A stretch of DNA of 64,000 nucleotides. It comes from Heterotrichella gracilis (Eukaryota; Sar; Xanthophyceae; Tribonematales; Xanthonemataceae). The translations under genes were made by a program, and so were the position numbers. The notes under the pieces were generated by a model. It ran no database searches. It had not been told where the DNA came from and saw only the letters and a list, made by a program, of their open reading frames with translations. Positions 23,502 through 34,381 of this stretch are shown in pieces; the first letter of the stretch is position 1; each line of letters begins with the position of its first letter. The stretch is taken from NCBI GenBank assembly GCA_032358255.1, contig JAULBX010009991.1:62001-126000 (forward strand). Reading direction: 5' to 3'.

Positions 23502-26500
23502 ATGGAGAATGTGTTGCATGTTGTTGAGCAAGCCTGCCAGGAGTTTCAGGTGCGTACTGGGCGATGACAACGGTGGGCATTCGCTGGGGTGGGTGCCTCG
23601 GGTATGGTGGGCACCCAGGCTTTGTGGACACTAGGTGCATTCTAGCGGTCCCTGATATCGTATATGTTGTTCGTAGAACCCACTAACGCGGAGCAAAGCG
23701 GAAGCCACGCTGCTTGACTTCCGGCATTCAGCCAACCCGCTGCCTGCATGCCAATACATACTGGAGCAGTCGAGCTGTGACCAAGCCAAGTTCCACGCAG
23801 CAACAACCCTGCGGGAGTACGCTGTTCGGAGCTGGAGCATCCTCTCAGTGGAGACCCGCAACTCGCTGCGGAGCTACCTCCTACAGTACATACTCCAGTA
23901 AGTCAACCCCTCGTCCTGGCCAGATCAAAAGCATGGCTCAGGGTTTGCGGCACCTTAGCTCTGTCCTGGCAGCTCTTACACCATCTTTGAGTGGGTTTCC
24001 TCCTGAAGTCCCTGTAGCGAGGGCAGCCAATGTGGCTGCTCCTTGCCTGGTCAGTTCAAGCCAAGTCTTGGCCCTGATCTGCACCATGCTCCTCCTGCAC
24101 AACATAGAGTTGCTCTCGTCCCTTTGACTCCTACGCAATGTCCCTGTATACCCAATGCGCACCTGTCTTGAAGCGTGGACTGATATCCTTACGCCCTGGT
24201 TTGTGCGCAGCCATGCCGCGCCCACATACAACGTTGTCCAGAGCCAGCTCATGGGGGCGCTGGCTGCCGTGGTCAAGCGCGGCTGGACAGACACAGGGGC
24301 GGAGGACAAGCAGCAGTTCTTCCAGGTGAGGCAGCAGTCAACCACAGTCCCAGCTATGCACGGAAGCACTTCTTTGGATACAGTTGCCCACATGCAACTG
24401 GACGAGTGGTGCTACGGGCCGCGGGAATGAAAGAAGGCATTTTTTTCCATTTCAACCGTCACAACCACACAGTCACGGCGCTCCCAAAAACCATGAAAAT
24501 ATCTTGGAGTTGGGTGGGCGCCTTCCCAGGGCACGCCCAATTCTCAGATGGATGGGCATCAGTGCCTTTCAACAAGCCCACTATGCTCAGTAAAGCGAAC
24601 CCATTGGCTGCAGGAAGTTGAAGGGCGCGCCAGCTCTAGCGGGAACGCCGTTGCGCGCAAGGTTGGCATCCAGGTGCTGGAGGCTGTGGTCACCGAGTTC
24701 TCGCCTTCCACTGCCAGCCCCATGGGCCTGAGCTGGGACTACCACGAGAAATGCAGGTCCTCACTTGAGGTGCGGGCTGCTCCGCCCTCTGTTATAAGCT
24801 GTTAGTTAGTTAGTTACATAATTACATGCATCAGCAATACAGCCAGATGCCGATGGTTTTAATTACCTCACATATATGTTTGGAATTTTCTTGATGGTTT
24901 TTTAACTGTGTACCACATTGCAGAGTTGACACACATCAAACGTTCTGTTACCTTGCAACATTCAGAAGGAGCTCACGTATGCACCCCACCCCCTGCAGAA
25001 GGATTACCTGCAGCAGTTCTTCATCCATGCGGTCAACATCGCACGGGAGGCGGCGCCGGCGGCCCCCTTGGGCGGCGATGGCGGTGTGTGTCTGGCCTGC
25101 ATCACGCTCATGTGCGCCATTCTCAGCTGGGATTTCAGGAAGACGCTGGGTGTGAACGGCTTTGGCGTGGAGTCCATGCGGCCCATCAACGACGTGCTGC
25201 AGGCGAGTGGGGGTTTTATTGCTCTTATAATGTGGGGCACGTAGGTTAATACATGCGAGTGTTGCCTTGTAAATTTACAGCTGTCTTTACTTGCAAATTC
25301 TCTGATATGTACACAATTAAGGGCACTTCTTTCTTTAAAGAGGGGGGATTGTCTACTGGAAAAAGCGTCAACTGTTAAAGTTTACGAAAATGTCGTTGCA
25401 CGTGCATCACCAACACCACATCACGCGCAGGTGAAACCTCCTGCCAGCTGGCAGCCTGTGCTGCTCGCTCCCGAGGCGGTGTCTTGGCTGGTTGAGCTGC
25501 TGCACACCATGCGCCACACGGGGGAGACAAGCGGCCCCCTGGCTGAGCAGGCGCGGCAGCTGCTGGTGCTGCTGTGCTCAGTTGGGGGTGACATCTTCCC
25601 TAAGGAGTCGCCAGGTACATAAATAGAAGGATAAAACATACAGTACATGTTATATGAAAATTAAATGTGGTGATATTGTTTTGACTTTATCTAGCTTTCA
25701 ACGTTTTATTTGTCATTGTAATGATGATGAGAAAGCCATGGGATTGTTAGCAGGCTCCCCCCTTAATCCCACATCGCCACCTCCAATCCCCCACAGGTGA
25801 CCGCAGCCAGCTGGGCCTTCCCATAGGCGGAAGCCGCAAGGCAGCCTACCTGCGCCGCCTCCTGCAGGGCATGTGGCCCTGGATCAGCCCCCCTGACGCC
25901 GCGGTCCACCGCGCCGCCGCCGCAGACGAATCGGAGCTTCTGAGTGGGTGCCGAGCCATCGCCGCGGCCGCGCCGGTGCACCGCGCCAGGGGGTTTGAGC
26001 TGGCGGCGGAGGGCGGCGAGGTGGCGGGGGCGGGGGGTGCGGGGGTGTTGGAGACTCTGTCGCGGCTCACGTGCGCGTGTTTGAGCGGCGGGGGCGTGGC
26101 GGAGGAGTCGGAGGGCAGCTGGGTGTCGGATGCGACCAGCATGCTGATCGAGGTGCGAGAAGGAGAAGGGATTGGGGTTTAGGGTTCGGGGATTGGGCTG
26201 GCTGCCAGGAATTCACATACTTGCGCATTCACTGAACCCTAAGCATCAAGTTTAACATATTACCTGTGGTCATTGCCTTGTGGCCTGGGATAAACCTGCT
26301 GTCCCCAGAGCACAATAAATTATTAATGGTCTGTACTGTAAACAGGCACCTGTTGGATCATTGAAGCTTCTGTCCCCAAGAAACTCTAAACCCTAAACCC
26401 TATATCAAAATATACCCTAAACCCTGAACCTGCACTCGCTGCCTGCAGGCCTGGGTGGAGCTGCTCTCCCCAGAGAATCCTTTGGCAGCGGACGGGTCCC

Positions 26501-29500
26501 TGGCCACCATCCCCGGGGCTGCCATACATGGGGCTGCGAATGTGTTCACTGCACTGGTGGAGGCATCGTTGCGGGATGCGGCACAGGGCGCCTTCCAGGT
26601 GGGGGGTTTATGTATGAGTTCAGGGGGGTAATGGTGTACTTTTAGAAGGTGGGGCTACTATTGGTGTTGATTTTGTTGTAGTCAGATGTAGTTATGATTG
26701 TGACTGTGAATATGACTTTTATAATTGTGACTGTGAATATGACTGTTTTTTGGATGTATGGACATCTTATGGGATGTCATGGTGCTTTCATATCCCACAA
26801 TGTATAAATGCCGCAGTGTATGAATAATGATTGAATAAGATGTGATTTAATTGTAATTATGACTTTTATTGGCATGTATCAAGTATATCTGTGGCTGCAA
26901 TAGGAAGCAGAGACCGCCGACTACGAGGCTGCCGCCGACGCCACCAGGGAGGAGCGATACACGGAAGGGGCGCTACTGGGGAGGGCGGCCCCCTTGTCTG
27001 TGGTGCCCATGCTGGCCTCGCTCATCCACGAGCGGCAACACCACCTACTGCACTGCTCTACATCAGGTGGGTGATCTTGCAACTGCGTGTAAGTAAGTAA
27101 TGACCGCTGATTAAGGTGTGCAAGTGCAAGTGAACGGGGAAAGCAGAGGGGCAAAACAGGTTGGCAAACATTTGTGTACTTGTCCCTATTGGGATGCATC
27201 CACATACGGGAAATCTGCCGTAAATGCACCTGGAACACTTCTCAAGCAGCTGCTGGGTGCACGCCCTCGTGTAAACCCACCGCCTGTACTGCGCGGCATC
27301 CATTCTACCCACTGGCGCATCCCCACCGGTGCTCAAAACCCAAACCCTTCACCGCGCGGCGCAGGGGGCGACCCCACCGTCGCCCTCGAAGAGCTGTGCT
27401 GGCTGCTGCGCATGGCGGGACACGTGATCGCTGACGGGGGCGAGGGGGAGTTCCCGCTGGTGCCCCTTTCCATTGCTGCCGCGTGCACGGAGGCTGCTGC
27501 GCAGGGCCTTCCTGACCCGGTCGTCACGCTGTCAAATTGCATACTGGGGGTGGCAGGTATGGATTGGCATTGGAATCTGTTGCATGAGGAAACTGCCAAG
27601 CGCGCGCCTCACCCTCCTCGCTCTTATGGTGGTCAGCTTGCATTTCATGGAGGCAGAGCTGTGGGTGGGTAAACCATAACCTACAACCTAAACCCCCCAC
27701 AGACCCCTAAACTCTGAATGCCCGCAGGCATATGCCTCAATTCACACGCCCTGATTGGGGCCAGCCTGCGCCTCATGGAGGCGCTGTGTGGGCCCTAAAA
27801 CCTAATCCCAAAACCCTAATCTTAAACCCTAATATCCGCAGGCATGTGCCTCAACCCGCACGCGCTCACCGTGGTCAGCCCCCGTCTCATGGAGGCCGCT
27901 GTGTGGGCTGTGGCGCTGTGGGCCGACACCTACCTCCTGCCAGAGCAAGAGGTGTCGCAGGCGGTGCTTGCGGCGTATGCACTGGAGGGCGGCGGCCTGC
28001 AGGTCAGTAGCTACATGTTAGTTTAGAATCTTTCCTCAAGAACTCATAGGAACAAGCAGTACCACGGACTCATCACCACTCACTTGCCAATGTCGATCAT
28101 TGTGCTCCATCTTCAAGGGTAACAAGGAAGGTTGACTCATTCATGTGGTGCTAGGTAATAAGTCAAGGTGGCCGAAAATAGAAAGCAATGCCATTTATTT
28201 ACGATGTTGTTCTTTTTTGCTGCAGGTGCTGGACAACGTTGTCAAGGTGGCAAACGTGTCCCTGGTGGGATTTGCAGGGGAGGTCGACCTGCATGCTGTG
28301 TTGTGTCAGCGACTGATACCAACGCTGGTGCGGCGCCGCACGCGCTGCAAGGTAAGGCTGACTGCATCGCGGCATTGTCATGCCACTGGCTGGCCATCCG
28401 TGGATGGCAATTTGCTCCCATTTGAACCGCCACCATTTCAAATAAACCTTCCAGTCAACCAAGCAGCGCTGACGGTGCTAAATAACTAAAGAAACCTGAG
28501 ACAAAATGTGTAAACCAATGCCATTTCCCCTATTCCCAGGTGCTTGTGGAGCTTGACTCGTGGCGCCAGCTGGCAGCTGCCTACGCCACTCGACAGGACG
28601 CCATATGGAAACACCTTGACCACAGGGCCTTGTAAAGCTCATTCATTGGCCAGGATGTGCCGCGCTGGCGGTGCTAATAAATGAAACAAACCAGTGACAA
28701 AAGAGTACTAAACCAATCCATTCCCCCGATTGCCAGGTGCTTGTGGATTTGGACTCGTGGCGCCAGCTGGCAGCTGCCTTTGCCACTCAGCAGGACGCCA
28801 TCAAAGCCCTGCCAGAACACCTACACCGGGCGGTGGCGCGTTCGCTGACTGCTGCTGCTGCTGGGTGCAAGGACGCGGAGGCGGTGCGCCAGTACGTGTC
28901 GGCTCTGGCGGGCACTGCGGCAGGTATGGCTGGGAGTGGAGTGGATGCTGTGGTGGTGGGAATATAAGCAAGGGTGTGGGGTGTGGCCACCGAGGGCCCA
29001 GACTCGAACGTGCTGTGATTACTCGCTTCATGTTTAGACAATGAGAAAAGGGGTTTTCTTTAAATTTGCAGGTGATCTCATCACCCTGGCCGGGCGCCTC
29101 GACCTGGACGCCATCGCGCCCCGACCCGACATCATGCACCACGTGTGCTGCCTGCTGGAATCATTCCGTGGGATGGCCAAGGGCACACAGCCGCGCACGC
29201 AGCCCGCGCTGTACGACGTGCTATCCGCCCTCATGGCCCGCCTGCTGCGGCTGCAGGTGAGGGTATTAGGGCGTAGGAGAAGTAGGACGCAGAAACTGGG
29301 CTCTAGATAGTAGTGTATATGGTGTGGGGAGTAGGGTGGTGATTCCACAGATCTCGTGGAACAGTATGGCAGTTTGACAAGTGTGCAGGCGCGCACGCAC
29401 CCCCCGCTGTATGACGTGCTATCCGCCCTCATGGGCCGCCTGCTGCGCCTGCAGGTAGGTGTAAGCGTAGGAGTAATTGTAGGCCGCAGAAGCTGGGCTC

Positions 29501-32288
29501 TAGATAGAGTGAATGGTATGGGATGTGAGGATGTGGGACGGCGATTTCTTAAATCTTGCCACATAGGAACAGTGTTGTTTCATGCAACACCAGAAACCCT
29601 AAACCTTCATTCCTTCGCAGGCCGCGTACCGCGCGCACCCGCACTTTGACCAGCCTCATCCTCAAGCTAAACCCTAAGCACAAATGCACCACCACCAACC
29701 CTAAACCCTAAATCCTGATCCCTTTGCAGGCCGCGTACCGCGCGCACCCGCACGTGACCTGCCTCATCCTCAAGCTTGCTGGTGACATTGTGGAGGGCCA
29801 TGTGTCGTACCTGTCGGCGCCCGCTGCGCAGGGCCTGTGCCACTGGGTTCTGGAGCTGCTGCAGCTGTATGCAAAGTACAACATGGGGCTGGTGTCGGTG
29901 CAGGTGCGACGAATTGGCAACACACTCCAATTTGGAAAATGGAAATTGTTTGGTTTAAAAGTTGTTTTCTATGGGAGGTTTTCAGTGAAAAAGGCGACTG
30001 GTTTTCCTACTGATGGCACCAGAGCTGCTGCGGCTATATGGCGTGGCAGTGGCTTTGCAAGGGTTGGTGAGGGTTTGGCAATTTGGCATAGCGCGTCGTC
30101 GACAACAGTCCCCCGCCCGCAGGCCGCCAAGTCCCTCCAAGCCGAGCGCCAGGACGAGATGTACCGTGACCTGCGAGCGCTGCTCAAGCTGCTGACGCAC
30201 CTCACGCAGCGCGACCTGGTGGATTTTGGCAGCGAGAGCGTGAGCGGGCAGGCGGCGGCGGTGGATGTGGCGGAGGTATGGGCAACTCTCCTGCGGGCAT
30301 GTTGTGGTGTTGGCTATGCACGTCCCTTATATGCACCTCTGCCTGCCACCCCGTCAATTTTGTTCTTCAAATGGCGCGCATACAGGGTGTAGGCTAGCAT
30401 CATACTACTGAAATCGGTAAAATTGAGCATCGTCATTTTGTTGCAGCTCATCCTCCTCTCCCTTGACATCCTCACCCCCCTGGACCTGCGCAACTACCCA
30501 AAGCTGTGCCATTTGATTCATTATCACAAGTAGGGATACACCATTATTACGATCCATTTATATTTTTTATCCTTTCCTTTACCCTTATCCCCCGCCTGCC
30601 GCAGGCCATCTTCCTGTCCCTTGACATCCTCATCCCCCTCATCTCAATGGACCTGCTCAAGTTCCCCAAGCTGTGCCGCCTCTACTTCACGCTACTGGCA
30701 TACATGCTGGAGGTAAGGTCAGGCAGGGAGTAAGGGCGATCTTCAGCCCTGTGACGTTCTGAAACTTCTCCTGAAGCTGTACCAACTGCACTCCTAACCT
30801 GTCACTGTACATGCTAAGGCAAGAGACGATTGTAATCAGCCTTTGGGGGATGCTTGCACCAACCCTACCCTGCAGGGTGCCCTTTGTGAATTGGCTTTCA
30901 AGACCGTATCTGTTGCTGCTTTGCAAATGTATTCCAACCGGGTTCCACCTCTGTATTGCGCTGTGCCGTTCTCATATCTACCTCTGTTTTCCTGCTGTTT
31001 TGCAGGTGTATTCCGACCGGGTTGCGCAGCTGCCCCCGCAGCAGTTTGCCAGCCTCATGGGCACCCTGGAGTTTGGCATTAGCAGCAGCGAGGGGGACGT
31101 GGTGCAGGACTCCTTGGAGGCGCTGGCCTGCATCGCAAAGCACCAGTTTGAGGCGGGGCAGCACGGCGCGCCAGGGCTAGGGGCACACAATGCGCCAGGT
31201 GCGGTGTGGGAGGGGACGGGCTCTACCCGGGGTGGGAAAAATAGTGCGAATATGATAAGCAGCAGTGTCTAAGCAGCTCGAGGTTAGCTTGAACGGCAGC
31301 AAGAGGAAGTGGTGCAGGAGAAGTCAGAGGCGCTGGCGTCTCATCGCAAAGTACCGATTTGAGGCAGGGCAGCGTGGCGCGCAAGTTTAATTTCAGGAAA
31401 TAGACTTATCTTTTCAAATGTCCAATCTTAGTACATATTGCATTTATTATGCCGCAGGCCCCAGTGGTCGCACCTGCCTTAGCCTCTTCATGCAAGCGCT
31501 GCTGCAGCTGGCACAAGTACAAACCCTGTAAAGTGTTTGATGAACTACCTAAATTGCATGTGTCATGCTGCAGGCCCTGAAGGCCGTACTTGCCTTTGCC
31601 TCTTCATGCAGGCGCTGCTGCACAAGCACATATACAGTTCCAAACCTTAAATTTTTCAATTTATTACATAAATTTGCATTCATTTTGCTGCAGGCCCCGA
31701 CGGCCGCACCTGCCTCAGCCGCTTCATGCAGGCGCTGCTGCAGCGGGCGCTGTTTGAGGATTCACAGGGGGAGTGGCTGGATGCAGCAGCGGATGCGCTG
31801 CTTCCCCTCATGCTGTGCGAGCCGCATGCGTTCCAGCAAATAGGTGTGTCCTGCGCCCTGCAACCATTTCCACGTTGCTACCATGTGTTGATGTTGAGCG
31901 ATGTATGTTCTGCTGGGTCAGGTAAGCGCTCGTACTGAACTTATGCTAAAAATAAAATAGAGCATCCTATATAAACAACTGCTTCGATGCAGGTGAGCCC
32001 TCCCTGCTGGGGCCTGCAACGTGACCAGTAACATGGGAAATAAATCCAAAAAACACACCAACAATACCCTAGGATACACTGAAAGTAAGCGTTCCTTGCC
32101 ATGCAGGCGAGAGCCTCCTGGCTGGGCAGCAGGACGAGGTGCTGCGCGCCACCCTCATGCGCGCCCTCACTGAGCTGACGGCGGCCAACGGCATCACGTC
32201 GTCGCTGGACCGCGCCAACCGCCGCCGCTTCCGCACCAACATGCAGCGCTTCATCACCGACGTGCGCAGCGTGGTGCGGGTGCGCTAG
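23502..32288 (+). CDS. XPO4: Exportin-4 (importin-beta family nuclear transport receptor)
   Basis: RanGTP-dependent nuclear export receptor; in animals it carries eIF5A and Smad3. Twenty exons: 23502-23549, 23677-23897, 24211-24325, 24614-24769, 24999-25202, 25431-25614, 25797-26152, 26449-26598, 26904-27066, 27365-27556, 27842-28002, 28226-28351, 28737-28923, 29072-29256, 29730-29903, 30123-30275, 30605-30712, 31006-31198, 31694-31843 and 32107-32288. All phases agree, 1135 codons, the normal length for XPO4. Diagnostic segments are AATTLREYAVRSWSIL (importin-beta N-terminal), VTEFSPSTASPMGLSWDYHE, DIVEGHVSYL and the C-terminal SSLDRANRRRFRTNMQRFI. Start chosen: ATG 23502 opens a 16-codon first exon ending in AG|GTGCGT. 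Intron 5 uses a GC donor (25203). Introns 10, 12, 14 and 16-19 hold decayed copies of flanking exon edges; one (29389-29454) could be an extra in-frame exon. Confidence 0.95.
26380..26432. repeat. CCCTAAA motif cluster in XPO4 intron 7
   Basis: Contains ACTCTAAACCCTAAACCCT and ATACCCTAAACCCTGAACC within 50 bases. It is directly followed by the acceptor of exon 8, and another TTTAGGG lies at 26177. Short interstitial telomere-type motif. Confidence 0.75.
27606..27795 (+). repeat. Two decayed copies of XPO4 exon 11 start
   Basis: Copy A (about 27606-27671) and copy B (27723-27795, including a CGCAG acceptor) both resemble exon 11 from 27842 onward; shared blocks are GCATxTGCCTCAA, GTGGTCAGC, CTCATGGAGGC and GCTGTGTGGG. 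Copy B still reads open for about 23 codons. They lie in intron 10 with CCCTAA-type motifs between them. Confidence 0.75.
28463..28830 (+). repeat. ~190-bp tandem duplication spanning XPO4 intron 12/exon 13
   Basis: The first unit (28463-28640) carries intron tail, CCCAG acceptor and the first 80 bases of an exon 13 copy (VLVELDSWRQLAAAYATRQD); the second unit (from about 28655) is the real acceptor and exon 13 (VLVDLDSWRQLAAAFATQQD). The first copy runs into a stop and has no donor, so it is a dead exon fragment. Confidence 0.85.
29193..29513 (+). repeat. ~198-bp tandem duplication of XPO4 exon 14 end and donor
   Basis: The 3' part of exon 14 with its donor and about 50 bases of intron (29193-29311) is repeated at 29391-29513; GACGTGCTATCCGCCCTCAT and GGGCTCTAGATAG are shared. 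The copy has gained an upstream GTGCAG and keeps a CAG|GTAGGT donor. Confidence 0.9.
29389..29454 (+). other. Candidate cassette exon 14b of XPO4
   Basis: Sixty-six bases, bounded by TGTGCAG acceptor and CAG|GTAGGT donor, reading in phase 0 with both neighbours as ARTHPPLYDVLSALMGRLLR plus LQ. Inclusion would add 22 residues repeating the helix at the end of exon 14. Whether it is spliced in cannot be told from DNA alone. Confidence 0.4.
29594..29775 (+). repeat. ~106-bp tandem duplication at XPO4 exon 15 acceptor
   Basis: AAACCCTAAA, a CTTTGCAG/CTTCGCAG acceptor and GCCGCGTACCGCGCGCACCC occur at 29594-29669 and again at 29700-29775. The second is the real exon 15 start (29730). The first runs into CCTCAAGCTAAACCC and has no donor. 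Confidence 0.88.
30436..30683 (+). repeat. Duplicate of XPO4 exon 17
   Basis: 30447-30529 reads LILLSLDILTPLDLRNYPKL after a TTGCAG acceptor; the real exon 17 (30605) reads AIFLSLDILIPL and FPKLCRLY. Shared DNA: TCCCTTGACATCCTCA and AAGCTGTGCC. The upstream copy is 83 bases to its possible donor, so using it instead would shift the frame. Confidence 0.85.
30919..31033 (+). repeat. Decayed copy of XPO4 exon 18 start
   Basis: TTTGCAAATGTATTCCAACC at about 30920 mirrors TTTGCAGGTGTATTCCGACC at 31000, where the real acceptor lies; GGGTT follows both. The copy has lost its AG acceptor. Confidence 0.75.
31304..31752 (+). repeat. Copies of XPO4 exon 18 middle and exon 19 start
   Basis: 31304-31384 repeats exon 18 (GTGGTGCAGGA, GAGGCGCTGGC, TTTGAGGC, GGGCAGC). 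31449-31520 and 31569-31632 repeat the acceptor and start of exon 19 (31694): CAGGCCC, GGxCGxACxTGCCT and CTTCATGCA, GCGCTGCTGCA. All lie in intron 18; exon 19 edges are thus present three times in tandem. Confidence 0.82.
31986..32150 (+). repeat. Decayed copy of XPO4 exon 20 start
   Basis: ATGCAGGTGAGCCCTCCCTG at about 31988 resembles ATGCAGGCGAGAGCCTCCTG at 32101, followed by CTGGGGCCTGCAACGTGA versus CTGGGCAGCAGGACGAGG. Located in intron 19. Confidence 0.7.
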
Positions 32289-34381
32289 CACCTGGGTAGA
32301 TGCGTTGGGGCAGCCAGAGTGACGCTCACCACACTTTGAGGGCTATGGCGGCACCCCTCCAGGTGGCGGCGCAAGGCAGCACGTTGTCACGACACTCGAG
32401 ATTCTCACGACTCTAGGCATTGGTAGCCAGCAGCAGCGGGGGGATTGCCCAATGCCAGGGAAGATGCAGCGAGGGCTGTGTGATTGTTGACAGTGCCTGG
32501 TTCAATACCCTCCCGATAGAACGGTCTCAAGGGATGCAGGGGTCACAACTTAGTTGGAGACCAGGTTGCATTGTTGGCACAAGTTGCAGCCATCCTCTGG
32601 CACAGGTGTGTGTGGGTGTGGCCAACAACAAGTGCGTTGATTTTCCTTGCCCTTACCGTTGCCAACAAGGTATATGTGTTGGGAGTGCGTTGTGCATTCA
32701 TGCTGTATCCCATTGCTAGATTGTAGGATAGCCTAGTTGGCAATATTTACGCAGTCTGTGCTTTGCACACAGACCACCATTTTTAGTCATCCATCCTGCA
32801 CGCTAGCATTTTTTCGCCTGCATTACCTTGCAGATATCGCCCACCCCGCAATCAGTCATTATGGTTGGGCGTTGGTTACGCTCCTCTTGACAGTCTTTTA
32901 TCGCAGCCGTTTTCAATTTTCATCGATCAGCGTGATCAGCAGCGAGTGTATTTTGGCAGGTCAGCCCAAAATACTTGGCATGGCTCTGTGGCACAAAATT
33001 CTAGAAATTCAAGAGCATGCCTCGCCCGTTTTCTTGTTTGTCGGCGATATGCGCAAACCACTCCGAGTTGATAAGTTGAGTTGTCCACAGCTATTTGTGT
33101 ACTTTCTAGTTGTAAGGCCAGACTCTAGGCTAGTGACCTTGTGCACCAACTAGTGGTTTGGCACTGACTGACTACTGGTGGGGTTATTGCATTTTAGAAG
33201 GCAATATGCAGCCGCTGTGCCCTCTGCCGTGGTGGGCTGTTGAACTTTAACTTCCAGAGCCTTTGTCAGGGGCAAACTCTAGAATCTGAGAAGTGAAGTG
33301 TGAGCAGCAGCAGCCATGCATCATGATTGCAATGTGAGAAGGCAGTGCCAACAACCTAATATGGGCAACTGCATCCTTGAAGGCATTGCCAAGGAGCATA
33401 CCATGGCAATTGCGCCACAATGTGGTGCTTCAGAACCCCCACCAGTGGTACTCTCAGGCCAGCATTCTTTGGTGTCATGCAGGGCCCAGTTTGAGTATTT
33501 TAATTTTAATTAATTGGCCATTGCTGGCTTTGACATGGGCAAACCCATCACTCACCCAAGCGTGTGAAACCCTATACCCTAAAATGCAATGTACGTCATT
33601 TGCCCAACCTTATCCTGTCTCTTCCCGCCAAGCCAAAGCAGTGCCTCTGCGTAGCTTGAACTCCAAGACTCCAAAGAAGCCAAGCTACCCCGTTATTCTA
33701 GCTCTTTACTTGGTCCCTTCGGTCTCTTTCTTACGCACTTCTCTCAATTGCTTTGTCCCCACTTTGACATATGCATGCATGCATCTTTGTGACGCGCGTG
33801 CAACGCCGTTGGTACTACATCTCGTGCGAGTCTTGGCAGTTTAAAGCGCGCAAAGTGTCTGAATAACCTGCTTCACCAAACATGTGGGTTCTGCGCCCCA
33901 CAAGCGCAACGATCTGCCCGCACCATGTGAGGACTGCATTCAGCCGAGGGCAGTGTCGCTGCGTACCGGTTCCTCTTCAGGGCAAGAAACAGCCTTTGGG
34001 CTTACAGGGTGGGTTGCACTGCCGTGCCGAGCCGTTAAACGCATGGTCTCCTTCATGCTCAGTGCCATCCCCACTGAAGCAGACATGGGCGGGCTTCTTG
34101 TTGCCTGCCCTGGGGGAACACACTTCTGCCACTGTCCAACCTTTGCTGTCACACAAAAGCGTTCAAGGAGCCACACAGTATTCTCTGTTCCTCTGTCTGC
34201 ATCACGATCGCGCACAGTACAGTCTGCGCCACATAATGGAGGTGTGCCTAACTGACACTACAGCCCACAAAGACAATTCACTCAAGCACTTTCCCCGCTG
34301 CCTGCAAGATATCCCAACATGCCACCCTGTGACGACCTGCACGTTCGCCCGTTCTCACACACTCTCGCTCCCACTCAACAG
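32289..34381. other. Region without a resolved gene
   Basis: After the XPO4 stop comes about 2.1 kb where the 5' exon(s) of the next gene should lie. An acceptor at 34381 requires at least one upstream exon ending in phase 1, which I could not choose. A 204-codon frame at 33882-34496 overlaps the next gene in another frame and shows no features. An ATGCATGCATGCAT run is at 33771-33784. Confidence 0.45.

Noticed and set aside
26380-26432. Chromosome end or fusion site
   Set aside because: Telomere-type motifs are only one to three units long, imperfect, and inside an intron of an intact gene.
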